A DNA stretch of 64,000 bases, taken from positions 1 through 64,000 of the forward strand of contig NZ_JOAJ01000011.1 in assembly GCF_000720425.1 (NCBI RefSeq), in the 5' to 3' direction. Made by a program: the position numbers and the translations under genes. Below the pieces are notes generated by a model that did no database searches, was not told the origin of the DNA, and saw nothing but the letters and a program-made list of their open reading frames with translations. Positions 16,282 to 25,699 of the stretch are shown one piece after another. The stretch's first letter is position 1. Every line of letters starts with the position of its first letter. This stretch comes from Nocardia rhamnosiphila NBRC 108938. Its GTDB lineage: Bacteria > Actinomycetota > Actinomycetes > Mycobacteriales > Mycobacteriaceae.

Positions 16282-16587
16282 ATGAAGGGCGACAGCCCAA
16301 CTCACGTAGCAGTCTACGAGCTGGTAGGACGCAGTTGGCAACGCGCTGCCGAATTTCGGCTCCACGATCACCGGACCGTGACCTTGACAATGGCCACAGA
16401 CCACGAGTGCACCGAGGCCCGGCACTGGTACACAGAAGGGATTCCCGTCCTCGGCACGGCCGAGGTCGTAACGACAGCAACCCCGACCCGATTCATGCGC
16501 GCCCTCCTGCAACCGTTCCGCGCGAGCTACAGCCGCGTTATCGACGAGAGTCCCGGCACAAGCAACGCATTCCGCACACCGCTATGA
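16282..16587 (+). CDS. Small hypothetical protein upstream of a PI3K-like kinase
   Basis: A 101-aa protein starting MKGDSPTHVAVYELVGRSWQ after a GGGAG site. It has short beta-like segments (HDHRTVTLTMATDHECTEAR) and a C-terminal part TPTRFMRALLQPFRASY. No family is recognised. It precedes the kinase by 47 bp in the same direction, so the two are probably co-transcribed. A role as regulator or substrate of the kinase is possible but not shown. Confidence 0.5.
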   Translation: MKGDSPTHVAVYELVGRSWQRAAEFRLHDHRTVTLTMATDHECTEARHWYTEGIPVLGTAEVVTTATPTRFMRALLQPFRASYSRVIDESPGTSNAFRTPL

Positions 16588-16634
16588 GCCGGATCCCGGG
16601 ATTTTGATCGCCACGACAGCTCGTGTGGAGAGCT

Positions 16635-17621
16635 ATGTCCCATAGCCCATTGAGCGAGGCCGGAGAAGAGGTTGCGCTGCGGCTCGGCCAGACCGCGCTG
16701 CGCGCGGCACGTCGACACGGAACCTGGCTGCGAGACAACGCCGACACACTCAGGTATCTGATCAACAGCCAAACCGCCATCGATCAAAGCTTCATCGTAA
16801 GCGGAACGCGATCGTTCGCGAGCCGCCCTCCGATCTACCGGCCCCACAGTGAGAAATTCCCGCAGTACGTTCCGGATGCAGGTGAACTGGAGGTGGCCGG
16901 CCGCCGCTTGGTGCGTGACCACGAACTGACCGATCAGCTACCACGATCCTCCAATGATGTGCTCGTGATGGCCGACGACCGAGAACGCCTGCACATCGTC
17001 AAGCCGATAGCCGGTGAGAACTTCGAGCGGGACTGGTTCACGGAGCGGCCAGGCGAGCTAGCGGTCCGCGAGCTCGGAGGTTATCGAGTCATAAACGGCA
17101 TGTTTCCTCATTTGGAACTCGTACCGCCCAGCGCGCTGACGGTAATCGACCGGCACGGGCCGGCATTCGTGCAACAATTTGTTGACCTCAAACCTGACGT
17201 CCCCGTCGAAAAGTACCGAAAAAAACAGCAGCAAGCCGCCGCCGCCGGCCATTTCGTGATCGGCAGCTACGACGGGCATTACAAGAACGCGCGACCCCGC
17301 ATTACACCCAGACCAAGCAATGAGAGCGGGGCGGATATGGCCCTGTTCGACAACGGCTTCAGCTTTCCGACCAGGTCCGAAGACCTTATCGATCAGACAC
17401 GGAAATTCCGCATCATTTCATCATTCACGAAAGAGTGGTCGGGGCAACGAATGGACGACGACATCCTGCAATCGGTCGAATCGTTCGGAAGCGCCAGGAT
17501 CGGCAGCGCACTCCAGGATCTGCTGGGGGATGAAGCAATCGATTTGACATTGGCGCGACGCGAGCAATTGCTGCGCCACGAAGGAATCCCATCGGATATG
17601 TTACATCTGAAACACCAATAG
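16635..17621 (+). CDS. PI3/PI4-kinase-like atypical kinase (HipA/PI3K fold)
   Basis: A 328-aa protein with the atypical-kinase layout. It has an N-lobe Lys strand RERLHIVKPIAGENFERDW, an acidic helix GELAVRELGGYRVINGMF, and hinge PAFVQQFVDLK. The catalytic loop GSYDGHYKNARP corresponds to the 'D-x-H-x-x-N' of PI3K-type kinases, and ALFDNGFSF is the metal-binding 'D-N-G' that replaces DFG. All key residues are present, so activity is likely. Relatives phosphorylate proteins rather than lipids in bacteria (HipA-like); the target is unknown. ATG 16635 follows GGAG closely; an in-frame GTG lies at 16623. Confidence 0.6.
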   Translation: MSHSPLSEAGEEVALRLGQTALRAARRHGTWLRDNADTLRYLINSQTAIDQSFIVSGTRSFASRPPIYRPHSEKFPQYVPDAGELEVAGRRLVRDHELTDQLPRSSNDVLVMADDRERLHIVKPIAGENFERDWFTERPGELAVRELGGYRVINGMFPHLELVPPSALTVIDRHGPAFVQQFVDLKPDVPVEKYRKKQQQAAAAGHFVIGSYDGHYKNARPRITPRPSNESGADMALFDNGFSFPTRSEDLIDQTRKFRIISSFTKEWSGQRMDDDILQSVESFGSARIGSALQDLLGDEAIDLTLARREQLLRHEGIPSDMLHLKHQ

Positions 17622-17624
17622 TCG

Positions 17625-18022
17625 CGCAAAAGTGAACATGGGCATTGGCCACTGCGCGAGTATTGCCGAGCCGACGGGCGGCGAGCTCGGGGTCGCCGTA
17701 GGCGTGGTCGACGACGGTCGCCGCGCCCTTGTGGAAGGTGCGCGGCGCGACCCAGGCGAAGTTCTCGCCGCGAGCGGCGCGCCAGGTGCGGCCGGAGTTC
17801 TCGGGTTCGTAGCGAGCCGTTGCGCGCCGGAGGCAGAGTGTTGCGGGTGATCCGGCCGTGCCCGAGCTGCTCCCGATAGTCGCGCATCGCTTCGGCGAGG
17901 CGGTTGCTCGGGTCTTCGGGGCCGCGGTCCATGCGCTCGACCGGGTGCGGCGCACCGGAGCCGTAGTAGCGCACAGTTGTGCGCCGGTGGCCGTACCTCT
18001 GCCGCTTCGACTTCGACGGCAC
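17625..18022 (-). pseudogene. Tyrosine integrase relic
   Basis: Two pieces of a phage-type integrase are read in different frames. The N-terminal piece RYYGSGAPHPVERM and DPSNRLAEAMRDYREQLG resembles the AP2-like arm and start of the core-binding domain. The C-terminal piece FAWVAPRTFHKGAATVVDHA and GDPELAARRLGNTRAVANAH corresponds to the 'R-K-T..A..ld...lGH' core, but the catalytic HxxR reads PRTFHK and the GH is GN. Most of the gene between them is deleted. It marks an old insertion of a mobile element. Confidence 0.45.
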
Positions 18023-18112
18023 TGCCCACAGGCTTGTTCCGATCCTTCTCCGCGCGGTCGCAGCGGAACCGCACAGCCCACTCGAGCGCCCGCCGCCATC
18101 CTGTCCGGCCGT

Positions 18113-19186
18113 TCAGGTGGCGATCAGTGCACCGGCCAGGGCCAGCATGGTCACCCAGAGGGTCGACCCAGCGGCCAGCACGAGCGGGCGGGCACCGACG
18201 CTGGCCAGCAACCGCAGCCGCACGCCGGTACCCAACGCGAACATGGCGGCAGTGAGCAGCACCGTCTGCACCTCATGTGCCACGTCGAGTGCCGCGAAGG
18301 GAATCACGCCGGTCGACCTGACCGCCGCGCAGGCCAGGAATGCCAGTACGAACACCGGCACCAGCGGAGGCTTACGTCCTGAGTCGTAGGACGCGTCGGT
18401 CCGCGTGCGCCGGATATGCCAGCCGATCGCGGCCAGGACCGGCGCGAGCAATACGACTCGGGCGAGTTTGACCACCACCGCGATGGTGAGCGCGGTACCG
18501 CCGATCGCTCCGCCGACGGCTACCACCTGCGCGACTTCGTGGACCGCGGCGCCGGCCCACACACCGCCGGCCGCCTCATCGAGTCCGAGGGCACGCGCAG
18601 CGGGCGGAATGACAGCGATCAGCATCGTCCCGAACATCACGACCAGAGCAACCGAGGTCAGGACCTCTTCTTCGTCGGCATCGACGACCCCGTCCGCGGC
18701 GGCGACCGCGGCGGCGCCGCAGATCGAGAACCCGCAGGCGATCAGCAGTCGCTGGGTCCAGCCGATCCCGAGCATCCGCCCGAGCAGCATGGTGCCGGCG
18801 ATTCCCGCGACCACGATGACGAACACGAGGAACAGAATCGCGGACCCGAGTCCGAGGATGTCGGTGAACGTCACCTGCAAGCCCAGTAACGCGACGCCGA
18901 TCCGCAGCAGCCGCTTGGAACAGAACTGGAGTCCAGGCCGAATACGCTGTGGAATATCAACGATATTCGCGGCGATCGCACCGACCAGGATGGCTGCCAG
19001 TAGCGGACTGAGAAAGGTAGTCCGACGGGTGAGCAGCATGATGCCGACCACCACGACAGCCACGAGTATCAGGCCGGGCGCGTACTCGCTACTCCCTCGT
19101 CGCGCTCGGCTCATGCGCGATCGGCGCATCGGTGCCGTCGGCGAGAGCGGTTCGCTCATCGGGTCGGATGTATTGATCTGGGGCAT
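18113..19186 (-). CDS. YeiH/UPF0324-family putative sulfate exporter
   Basis: A 357-aa integral membrane protein with ten or so hydrophobic segments. Family signatures are LSPLLAAILVGAIAANIV, CSKRLLRIGVALLGLQVTF, ACGFSICGAAAVAAADGVVD and AGAAVHEVAQVVAVGGAIGG (the conserved 'G.A.HE.AQV.A' segment). UPF0324 proteins are predicted to export sulfate or related anions; evidence for the substrate is thin. The start is ATG 19186 or 19159. The upstream 248 bases to the acyl-CoA ligase show no gene. Confidence 0.85.
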   Translation of the reverse strand: MPQINTSDPMSEPLSPTAPMRRSRMSRARRGSSEYAPGLILVAVVVVGIMLLTRRTTFLSPLLAAILVGAIAANIVDIPQRIRPGLQFCSKRLLRIGVALLGLQVTFTDILGLGSAILFLVFVIVVAGIAGTMLLGRMLGIGWTQRLLIACGFSICGAAAVAAADGVVDADEEEVLTSVALVVMFGTMLIAVIPPAARALGLDEAAGGVWAGAAVHEVAQVVAVGGAIGGTALTIAVVVKLARVVLLAPVLAAIGWHIRRTRTDASYDSGRKPPLVPVFVLAFLACAAVRSTGVIPFAALDVAHEVQTVLLTAAMFALGTGVRLRLLASVGARPLVLAAGSTLWVTMLALAGALIAT

Positions 19187-19434
19187 GATCGAGGTGTCCG
19201 GTGCTTTCGGTCTCGGCAACCGTCCGACAGTGGCCGACGGTCGACAGATATGACGGTTCGTGCGCCGGCGTATCGGAGTCGCCTCACTCCGATAGGCCGG
19301 CCGACGATGCGGGACTATTCGGCCGGAGCTGGGACGCGGGCCGGGTCCGTGCAGTACGCCCGCTCCGGCGGGCGCGGAGCCAGGATGGTGGAGAAGTACT
19401 GAATCGCGGAGAACAACGTGATCGGCCCGCCCGA

Positions 19435-21036
19435 TCAGCGACCGGAGATTGTGACCCCGGCCCCGGCCGACGGGGGCTCGGCGCGCGCGGCGAGCTCGCG
19501 TTTCAGGATCTTGCCGCTGGCGGTCATCGGCAGGTCGGCGGTGAATTCGACGACGCGCGGGTACTTGTAGGAAGCCAGCTGCTCCCGGCACCAGGCGATG
19601 AGAATATCTGCGGTGACCGTCGTTTCGCGCTCCGGCACGACGTAGGCTTTGATCTCCTCGCCGTACTGCGAGTCGGGTATGCCGATGACCGCGGCCAGGG
19701 ATACCGCCGGATGGGTGAGCAGTACTTCCTCGATTTCACGGGGGTAGACGTTGAATCCGCCACGCACGATCATGTCCTTGGCTCGGTCGACGATGTAGTA
19801 GAAGCCGTCGGCATCACGGCGCGCGAGATCGCCGGTGCGGAACCAGCCGTCGCGCGTAACCTCTGCGGTGGCGTCGGGGCGGTTGTGATAGCCCTTCATG
19901 ACGTTGTGCCCGCGCAGCGCGATCTCCCCGATCTCCCCGGCCCCGGTGATGGTGTTCCACACCGGGTCGATCAGCCGGGCTTCGATGCCCCACACGGGAA
20001 TTCCGATGGAGCCGGGCCGGGGATCGCGGCCGGGGTCGGCGAACAGCGCCAGCGGAGAGGTTTCCGACAACCCGTACCCTTCGAGGATCTGAACCCCGAA
20101 TCGCTGCGCGAACCGGGACAGCATCTCGACCGGAAGCGCGGCGCCACCGGATACGGCCCTGCGGAGTGTTCCGGCGATCCGCTCGACGTCGACGCTGTCG
20201 TCGAGCGCGTTGAGCAGTCCCCAGTACATGGTCGGCACCCCGGCGAAGAACGTGATGCCCTCCTCCGCAAGTATTCGCAAGGCGGTGACGGCATCGAAGC
20301 GTGGCAAAAGCACCAGCGTGGCGCCGACCGACAGACCGGCGTTCATGTCGATGGTCTGGCCGAACGAATGGAACAGCGGCAGGGTCACCAGGTGGGTGTC
20401 GCGGCGTTCGGGCCGGTTGTCGAACAGCCGGTTCGCGGTCAGGGCGTTCATCACCATGTTGGCGTGGGTGAGCTCGGCGCCCTTCGGGCGACCGGTGGTA
20501 CCGCTGGTATAGAGGATGACCGCGGTGTCATCGGCACCGCGGGTGATGGTGTGGAAGGTGGCCGGTGCCTCCGCCATGGCCTGCGACAGGGTCTCGACCC
20601 CCTCGTACGACGCGCCTGCTCGGGGATCGGCGGTGATCAGCAGCATGTTCCGGCAGCCCGGCGCCTGCCGGAACCCCTCCTGCCCGTACTCGCCCATCGG
20701 AAGCTCGGCGCCGCCCTCGTAGCAGACGTAGACGCTCGCTCCGGAATCGGTGAGGTGGTAGGCGATTTCGGGTGGGCGCAACAGGATGTTGAGCGGGACG
20801 ACGACCGCGCCGGCCTTGAGGATGCCATAGTACACGATGACGAACTCCGGCAGATTCGGGCACGACAGCGCGACCTTGTCGCCGGGTCGGACTCCGCGCG
20901 TGACCAGTAGACGCGCTACCTGGTTGGCCCTGGCGTCGACTTCGGCGAAAGTCAGTCGCTCGGCGCCGAGCACGATCGCATCGTTGTCCGGGTGGCGGCG
21001 CGCCGAATCCTCCAGTAGAACAGCGAGATTGAGCAC
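19435..21036 (-). CDS. Acyl-CoA synthetase (AMP-forming), long-chain fatty-acid-CoA ligase type
   Basis: A 533-aa ANL-family enzyme that activates a carboxylic acid with ATP and CoA. It has the P-loop-like motif AVILYTSGTTGRPKGAELTH, the GYGLSET motif, the TGD hinge region GWFRTGDLARRD, and the C-terminal lysine motif PMTASGKILKREL. The start is GTG 21036 (VLNLAVLLEDSARRHPDND), after an AAAGG site. It is the last gene of the minus-strand catabolic operon, 65 bp after the CoA-transferase B gene. It may activate an acid released by the pathway; the specific acid cannot be read from sequence. Confidence 0.85.
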   Translation of the reverse strand: MLNLAVLLEDSARRHPDNDAIVLGAERLTFAEVDARANQVARLLVTRGVRPGDKVALSCPNLPEFVIVYYGILKAGAVVVPLNILLRPPEIAYHLTDSGASVYVCYEGGAELPMGEYGQEGFRQAPGCRNMLLITADPRAGASYEGVETLSQAMAEAPATFHTITRGADDTAVILYTSGTTGRPKGAELTHANMVMNALTANRLFDNRPERRDTHLVTLPLFHSFGQTIDMNAGLSVGATLVLLPRFDAVTALRILAEEGITFFAGVPTMYWGLLNALDDSVDVERIAGTLRRAVSGGAALPVEMLSRFAQRFGVQILEGYGLSETSPLALFADPGRDPRPGSIGIPVWGIEARLIDPVWNTITGAGEIGEIALRGHNVMKGYHNRPDATAEVTRDGWFRTGDLARRDADGFYYIVDRAKDMIVRGGFNVYPREIEEVLLTHPAVSLAAVIGIPDSQYGEEIKAYVVPERETTVTADILIAWCREQLASYKYPRVVEFTADLPMTASGKILKRELAARAEPPSAGAGVTISGR

Positions 21037-21101
21037 GAAATGACCTTTCGGGATTGTCCGGGCCGATACCGCATCGGCGTCGAGGGAATGCCGGGGACGG
21101 A

Positions 21102-21758
21102 TCAGTCCGCGGTGATCAGCGGCGCGGCGGTGGCCGCCTGGATCTCGGCCTCGGTGACTCCGGGCGCGCATTCACGCAATGCCAACCCGGCGGGGGTGAC
21201 GTCGATGACGGCCAGGTTGGTGATGATGCGCTGTACAACCCGCTCACCGGTCAGCGGGAGTGTGCAGCGGGAGACGATCTTCGGCGCGCCGGACTTGTCG
21301 GTGTGCTCCATGAGAACGATCACCCGCCGGGCACCGTGTACCAGGTCCATCGCTCCGCCCATGCCTTTGACCAGGTGTCCCGGAACCATCCAGTTGGCCA
21401 GATCGCCGGTGGCCGATACCTGCATTCCGCCGAGGACAGCGGTGTCGATGTGGCCGCCGCGGATCATGCCGAAGCTGCTCGCGGAGTCGAAGAAGGAGGC
21501 CCCGGCCAGCACGGTGACGGTTTCTTTGCCGGCATTGATCAGGTCGGCGTCGACCTCGGGTGCCACCGGGTAGGGACCCGTGCCGAGGATGCCGTTTTCC
21601 GAGTGCAGGGTGACATGCACGCCGTCGGGCAGGTGGTTCGGGATGAGGGTCGGCAAGCCGATGCCGAGGTTCACGTACTCGCCGGACCGTAGTTCACCTG
21701 CGGCGCGGGCAGCCATTGCGGACCTGGACCAACCGAGAACCATCGTGGCAGTGGTCAT
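21102..21758 (-). CDS. scoB: 3-oxoacid CoA-transferase, subunit B
   Basis: A 218-aa beta subunit of a succinyl-CoA:3-oxoacid or acetate CoA-transferase. The signature [16 protein letters not shown] holds the catalytic Glu (E of SENG). It continues [36 protein letters not shown] and [10 protein letters not shown], all typical. It overlaps subunit A by 4 nt. With subunit A it would transfer CoA between succinyl-CoA and acetoacetate or another keto acid. In this operon it would recover the acetoacetate expected from the BKACE reaction. The gene symbol is assigned by family only. Confidence 0.85.
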   Translation of the reverse strand: MTTATMVLGWSRSAMAARAAGELRSGEYVNLGIGLPTLIPNHLPDGVHVTLHSENGILGTGPYPVAPEVDADLINAGKETVTVLAGASFFDSASSFGMIRGGHIDTAVLGGMQVSATGDLANWMVPGHLVKGMGGAMDLVHGARRVIVLMEHTDKSGAPKIVSRCTLPLTGERVVQRIITNLAVIDVTPAGLALRECAPGVTEAEIQAATAAPLITAD

Positions 21759-22522
21759 ATCAGCTCTCCTGCGACGGTGCGTTTCTCGATGTGCTTGTTC
21801 TGCCGACCGGTGTGCACCACGCGGTCGACGAAGATGCCCGGCAAGTGCACTGCGCCCGGGTCGATCTCCCCCGCGGGGACGAGTTCTTCCACCTGCGCGA
21901 TGCAGATGCGTCCGGCCGTGGCGGCCGGCGGGTTGAAATTGCGGGCCGACTTGTCGAACACCAGATTGCCGTCGGTGTCGCCGACGAGGGCGTGCACCAG
22001 GGCGTAATCAGCGGTGATCGCCTCCTCGAGCACGTAGCGCCGGTCCCCCCACCGGCCGCCGAAGGTGCGCACCTCTTTGGGCGGCGAGGCCACCGCGACC
22101 GAACCGTCGGCCGCGTACCGCCAGGGCAAGCCGCCTTCGGCGACGGGAGTGCCGACGCCGGCCGGGGTGAAGAACGCCGGAACCCCCGCTCCGCCCGCAC
22201 GCAGTTTCTCGGCGAGAGTCCCCTGCGGTGTCAGCTCGACTTCGATCTCGCCGGCCAGGTACTGGCGGGCGAACTCCGCGTTCTCCCCCACATACGAGGC
22301 GACGATTCGACGGATTCGCTTGTCTCTCAGCAGGATGCCCAGGCCGATCCGATCGGTACCGCAGTTGTTGGAAATGACCTCGAGGTCGGTGACATCGCGT
22401 TCGGCCAACGCCTCGATGAGCGCGTCGGGTATACCGCAGACTCCGAATCCACCCACAGCCAGGCTCGACCCGGAGGCCACATCGGCGACGGCGGCCGCGG
22501 CCGAGGAGACGACCTTGCTCAC
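21755..22522 (-). CDS. scoA: 3-oxoacid CoA-transferase, subunit A
   Basis: A 255-aa alpha subunit starting at GTG 22522, which overlaps the stop of the hydrolase gene (GTGA). The CoA-transferase signature 1 appears as [16 protein letters not shown]. Other conserved parts are [54 protein letters not shown] and [12 protein letters not shown]. It forms the active enzyme with subunit B. The 4-nt overlaps on both sides show tight translational coupling within the operon. Confidence 0.85.
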   Translation of the reverse strand: MSKVVSSAAAAVADVASGSSLAVGGFGVCGIPDALIEALAERDVTDLEVISNNCGTDRIGLGILLRDKRIRRIVASYVGENAEFARQYLAGEIEVELTPQGTLAEKLRAGGAGVPAFFTPAGVGTPVAEGGLPWRYAADGSVAVASPPKEVRTFGGRWGDRRYVLEEAITADYALVHALVGDTDGNLVFDKSARNFNPPAATAGRICIAQVEELVPAGEIDPGAVHLPGIFVDRVVHTGRQNKHIEKRTVAGELI

Positions 22523-23112
22523 CGAGCCGCCTGCACGCCGGTCGCGGTGGCGGCGAGTAGTTCGTCCAGCAGCTCCTGCGCCCGGGGCCATTCGCCATAG
22601 CCGGAGGCCGGATTGAGGTGACCGACATCGCCGAGATCCACCAGGCGGCTGCCCCAGGTTTCGGCCATGCCCGCCACGCGCCGATACGCCGCGAGCGGGT
22701 CGGTGGTGGAGGCGGCCACGATGCTGGGGAACGGTAGTCGCCTGCGTGGAATCGGCAGCCAGCCACCGGCCGCCAGTTCTTCCGGCGTCGGATACCCGCT
22801 CGGCATCGGTGTGCCCACATCCGCCGGGGTCGCCAGCAACGCCGCACGCACCGGTCGCTGGTGGTGCTGCGCCCAGTGCACGGTGATCATGACGCCGGCG
22901 CTGTGCGCGACCAGGACAACCGGACCGTCGACGTCCGCGACCACGGCATCGAGTGCGGCGATGCGGGCGGCGAGGCCGAGCTTGTCGTGCTCGAGCGGCG
23001 GGACCGTGCGGACCTTGTCCAGGCGTTCGGCGAGCAGCGTCTGCCAGTGCTCGGCTACGTGGTCGCGCAGCCCCGGCACTATCACGATGGTGGGGTCGAC
23101 GGTGTCAGGCAA
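22519..23112 (-). CDS. RBBP9/YdeN-family alpha/beta hydrolase
   Basis: A 197-aa serine hydrolase of the small RBBP9/YdeN type. It starts TIVIVPGLRDHVAEHWQTLL. The nucleophile region is VVLVAHSAGVMITVHWA, the acid is in VAASTTDPLAAYRR, and the His is in DLGDVGHLNPASGYGEW, giving a complete Ser-Asp-His triad. It overlaps the MFS gene upstream by 8 nt and the CoA-transferase A downstream by 4 nt. In the operon it may act as a thioesterase or hydrolyse a pathway intermediate; that is inference. Confidence 0.8.
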   Translation of the reverse strand: MPDTVDPTIVIVPGLRDHVAEHWQTLLAERLDKVRTVPPLEHDKLGLAARIAALDAVVADVDGPVVLVAHSAGVMITVHWAQHHQRPVRAALLATPADVGTPMPSGYPTPEELAAGGWLPIPRRRLPFPSIVAASTTDPLAAYRRVAGMAETWGSRLVDLGDVGHLNPASGYGEWPRAQELLDELLAATATGVQAAR

Positions 23113-24466
23113 TGGTTTTTCCTTTCGAGTTCACTTGCGCGGGGTCCGGGGCGACGGCGGCGAGTTTGCGCAGTCCGGCGGGGTAGACGCGTTTGCCGAG
23201 CACCAGTGCCGCGATAGCGGCCAGATAGGTCAGCGGTGCCAGCTGCAGTGCGGATCCCAATCCGATGCGATCGGCGAGGACGCCGACGACGAAAGGACCG
23301 AGGGCGAGCCCGAGCAGGCTGTTGGCCAGTGTCAAGGTGCCGAACGCGGAGGCGCGTACCGACGCATGGGTCAGGTTGGCGACCATGGCCGCGGTAGGAC
23401 CGGACGAGCCGCCGGAGAAGAAGGCACCGATGCCGATCAGCAGTAGCTGCACCGGGCCGGTTCCGAGACTGAAGCCGGACCCCAGGCACACAAGTGAGAG
23501 GCAGCAGAAAGTGATCGCCGCGGTCCATTTCCGCGACATGTCGGCGCGGCCGACGCGGTCGGTGATCATGCCGCAGCTCACCATCCCCGTACCGACCAGC
23601 AGCACGAACACCGAGGCGACCGCGCCCGCCCGGTCCGGGGCCAGGTCGTAGTTGCGGTTGAAGAAGCTCGGCATCCAGGACAGCAGTACCGCGGCGGTGA
23701 AGATCTGCAAGCCACTGCCCACGTAGGCGCACACCACCGCGGGGTTGGTGAACAGCGTCGACACCGGCGCGCGGAAACCCTCGATGTGTGGCACCGGTTC
23801 CGTGTGCTGGTCGGCAGCGTTCCTGGCAAGCTTCGCCTCGGTCACGACCACGCTGAACAGAGCCGCCAGGAGCAGGCCGAAGATGGCCATGGCGGCGAAC
23901 GACCAGCGCCATCCGAGGTGGACGGCGATGACACCACCCAGGCCGACGCCGAGTACGGAGCCGAACGAACCGCCGGCCATGAACGCGCCACTGAGCGCGG
24001 CATGCATCCGGGGGGCGAAAACGCTGATCACCACGGCGATCCCGACGCTGCCGTAGGCCGCCTCGCCGACCCCGACGAAAAAGCGGGCGGCCAGCATCTG
24101 CTCGTAATTCGCCGCCAGGGCGCACAGCAGCGTCGCGGCACTCCACAGCACTGCCATCAGCACCAGGCTGCGCACTCTGCCCCACCTGTCGGCCAGTACG
24201 GACAGCGGCAGGGTGAGAATGCCGACCATCAGCGCGACCACGCTGGTGAGCGACGCCAACTGCGAATCGGACAGCGTCCATTCGGTTTTCAGAAAAGGGA
24301 AGACCGCGCTCAGCACCTGCCGCGACATGTAGTCGGCCAGCAGCAGACCGAACGCCAGCAGGAAAACGACCCACGGGTAACGCGGGCGGCGGGGGTTTCG
24401 GTCCGCCGCGACCGGGGCGGCGACCACATGGTCGTCCGCCCCGGCGACGGTAGTGTGCAACTCCAT
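23105..24466 (-). CDS. MFS transporter
   Basis: A 453-aa major facilitator protein with about 12 hydrophobic segments. It starts at ATG 24466 after TAGGAG. TM1 is YPWVVFLLAFGLLLADYMSR, and the loop 2-3 motif is LPLSVLADRWGRVRSL (the MFS 'G..aDr.GRr' motif). Typical aromatic-acid/organic-acid importer features are FFVGVGEAAYGSVGIAVV and MITDRVGRADMSRKW. It sits between the BKACE and hydrolase genes, and so is likely the importer of the pathway substrate. The direction and substrate are inferred from context only. Confidence 0.85.
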   Translation of the reverse strand: MELHTTVAGADDHVVAAPVAADRNPRRPRYPWVVFLLAFGLLLADYMSRQVLSAVFPFLKTEWTLSDSQLASLTSVVALMVGILTLPLSVLADRWGRVRSLVLMAVLWSAATLLCALAANYEQMLAARFFVGVGEAAYGSVGIAVVISVFAPRMHAALSGAFMAGGSFGSVLGVGLGGVIAVHLGWRWSFAAMAIFGLLLAALFSVVVTEAKLARNAADQHTEPVPHIEGFRAPVSTLFTNPAVVCAYVGSGLQIFTAAVLLSWMPSFFNRNYDLAPDRAGAVASVFVLLVGTGMVSCGMITDRVGRADMSRKWTAAITFCCLSLVCLGSGFSLGTGPVQLLLIGIGAFFSGGSSGPTAAMVANLTHASVRASAFGTLTLANSLLGLALGPFVVGVLADRIGLGSALQLAPLTYLAAIAALVLGKRVYPAGLRKLAAVAPDPAQVNSKGKTIA

Positions 24467-24599
24467 TGGTGCTCCTACAAATCCGATGCGCCCAGACGGT
24501 GTGCGACGCGCCGAAGCCGATGAGTTCGGAGACGTTGCCCGCTCGGCTACGTCAGGACGTGGGCGGGGGAAGGTCCTCCCCCGCCCATTGGCGCCCGTC

Positions 24600-25652
24600 T
24601 CAGGCGTGCTGGGTGAAGCCGACCTGGCCGGGCTTGCGGTTGGGTGCGTAGCCGAGCTTGGCGAGGGTCTCATCGACGCTCGAGTACTGCTCGCCGATCC
24701 GGTAGATATCGCGTGCCTCCTTGCCGTCCGCGACACCGCGGCCCAGTTCCTCGGCGATCCGCACCAGCTGCTTCACCTGGTCCGCCGACTTCGTCTTCTC
24801 GCCCTTGCGGCCCCAGAGGGTGTCTTCGTTGCCGCAGCGGGTGTGCAGACCGAACGCGATCGCCATCGCGTTCACCGGAAGCACGCTGCGCATCAACGTC
24901 TCCAAGGTCAGGCACGCACCGTCGGGTACCCGCTGGATGAAGTTCATGATGTTGTAGGGATTGGGGCCGTCGAACCCGCCGCCGATACCCACCCAGGTCA
25001 GGTTGAGCGGGCCCGAGTACTTTCCGCGGCGGATCAGCCGCTCGACCGTCTCGAGCTGCGGGATGCCGGAGAGCTGGAAGTGCGGCTGGATGCCGTTGGC
25101 GGTCAGGCGCCGCAGGTGCTCCTCGACCCACGCCGGGCCGGCGGGCACGGTCATTTCGCGGTAGGTCTCGTAGAGGTCGGGGCGCTGGATCGACGTTCCG
25201 GCGATATCGTCTTCGGTCATCAGCTCGACGATGTTCATCTGGCTGGTGTTGATCGCGATGGTCACCTGGTCCGGCTTCGGGTCCAGTTCGGCGAGCATGT
25301 GCCGGGTGTCGCCGGACAGCCACTTCGCTTCGGCGCCTTCGCCTTCGGGGGCGAACGAGATCGACCCACCGACCTGCAAGATCATGTCCGGCACTGCCTC
25401 GCGCAACCCGACGAGCAACTCGTTGAACTTCGACAGCCGCTTGGAGCCCCTGCCGTCGAGCTCGCGAACGTGAATGTGCAGCACGGAGGCTCCTGCCTCG
25501 TAGCAGTCCACCGCGGCCTGGACATGCTCGTCCATGGTCAGGGGCAGGTCCTCACGGAAATCGTCCAATTCCCATTCCGGGCCGTAGGGGGCGGCGGTGA
25601 TGACCAGTTTCTCCTGGTTCTCCGGGAAAAGCGCGTCGTCGTGGAAATGCAT
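24600..25652 (-). CDS. Beta-keto acid cleavage enzyme (BKACE, DUF849)
   Basis: A 350-aa member of the BKACE family, which condenses a beta-keto acid with acetyl-CoA and releases acetoacetate and a new acyl-CoA. The zinc-binding segment is GASVLHIHVRELDGRGS with its H-x-H. Other family parts are LVITAAPYGPEW, QVTIAINTSQMNIVELM and FGLHTRCGNEDTLWGRKGEK, which carries conserved active-site residues. The length is slightly above the usual 270-310 aa. ATG 25652 was chosen because residues upstream show no family signal. It is the key to the operon: the acetoacetate fits the CoA-transferase. Dehydrocarnitine and 5-hydroxy-3-oxohexanoate enzymes belong here, but which substrate applies cannot be told. 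Confidence 0.85.
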   Translation of the reverse strand: MHFHDDALFPENQEKLVITAAPYGPEWELDDFREDLPLTMDEHVQAAVDCYEAGASVLHIHVRELDGRGSKRLSKFNELLVGLREAVPDMILQVGGSISFAPEGEGAEAKWLSGDTRHMLAELDPKPDQVTIAINTSQMNIVELMTEDDIAGTSIQRPDLYETYREMTVPAGPAWVEEHLRRLTANGIQPHFQLSGIPQLETVERLIRRGKYSGPLNLTWVGIGGGFDGPNPYNIMNFIQRVPDGACLTLETLMRSVLPVNAMAIAFGLHTRCGNEDTLWGRKGEKTKSADQVKQLVRIAEELGRGVADGKEARDIYRIGEQYSSVDETLAKLGYAPNRKPGQVGFTQHA

Positions 25653-25699
25653 GAAATGCTCCGTTCTGAATCCGAGGAAAGAATGGGGTCGAACTGCTG

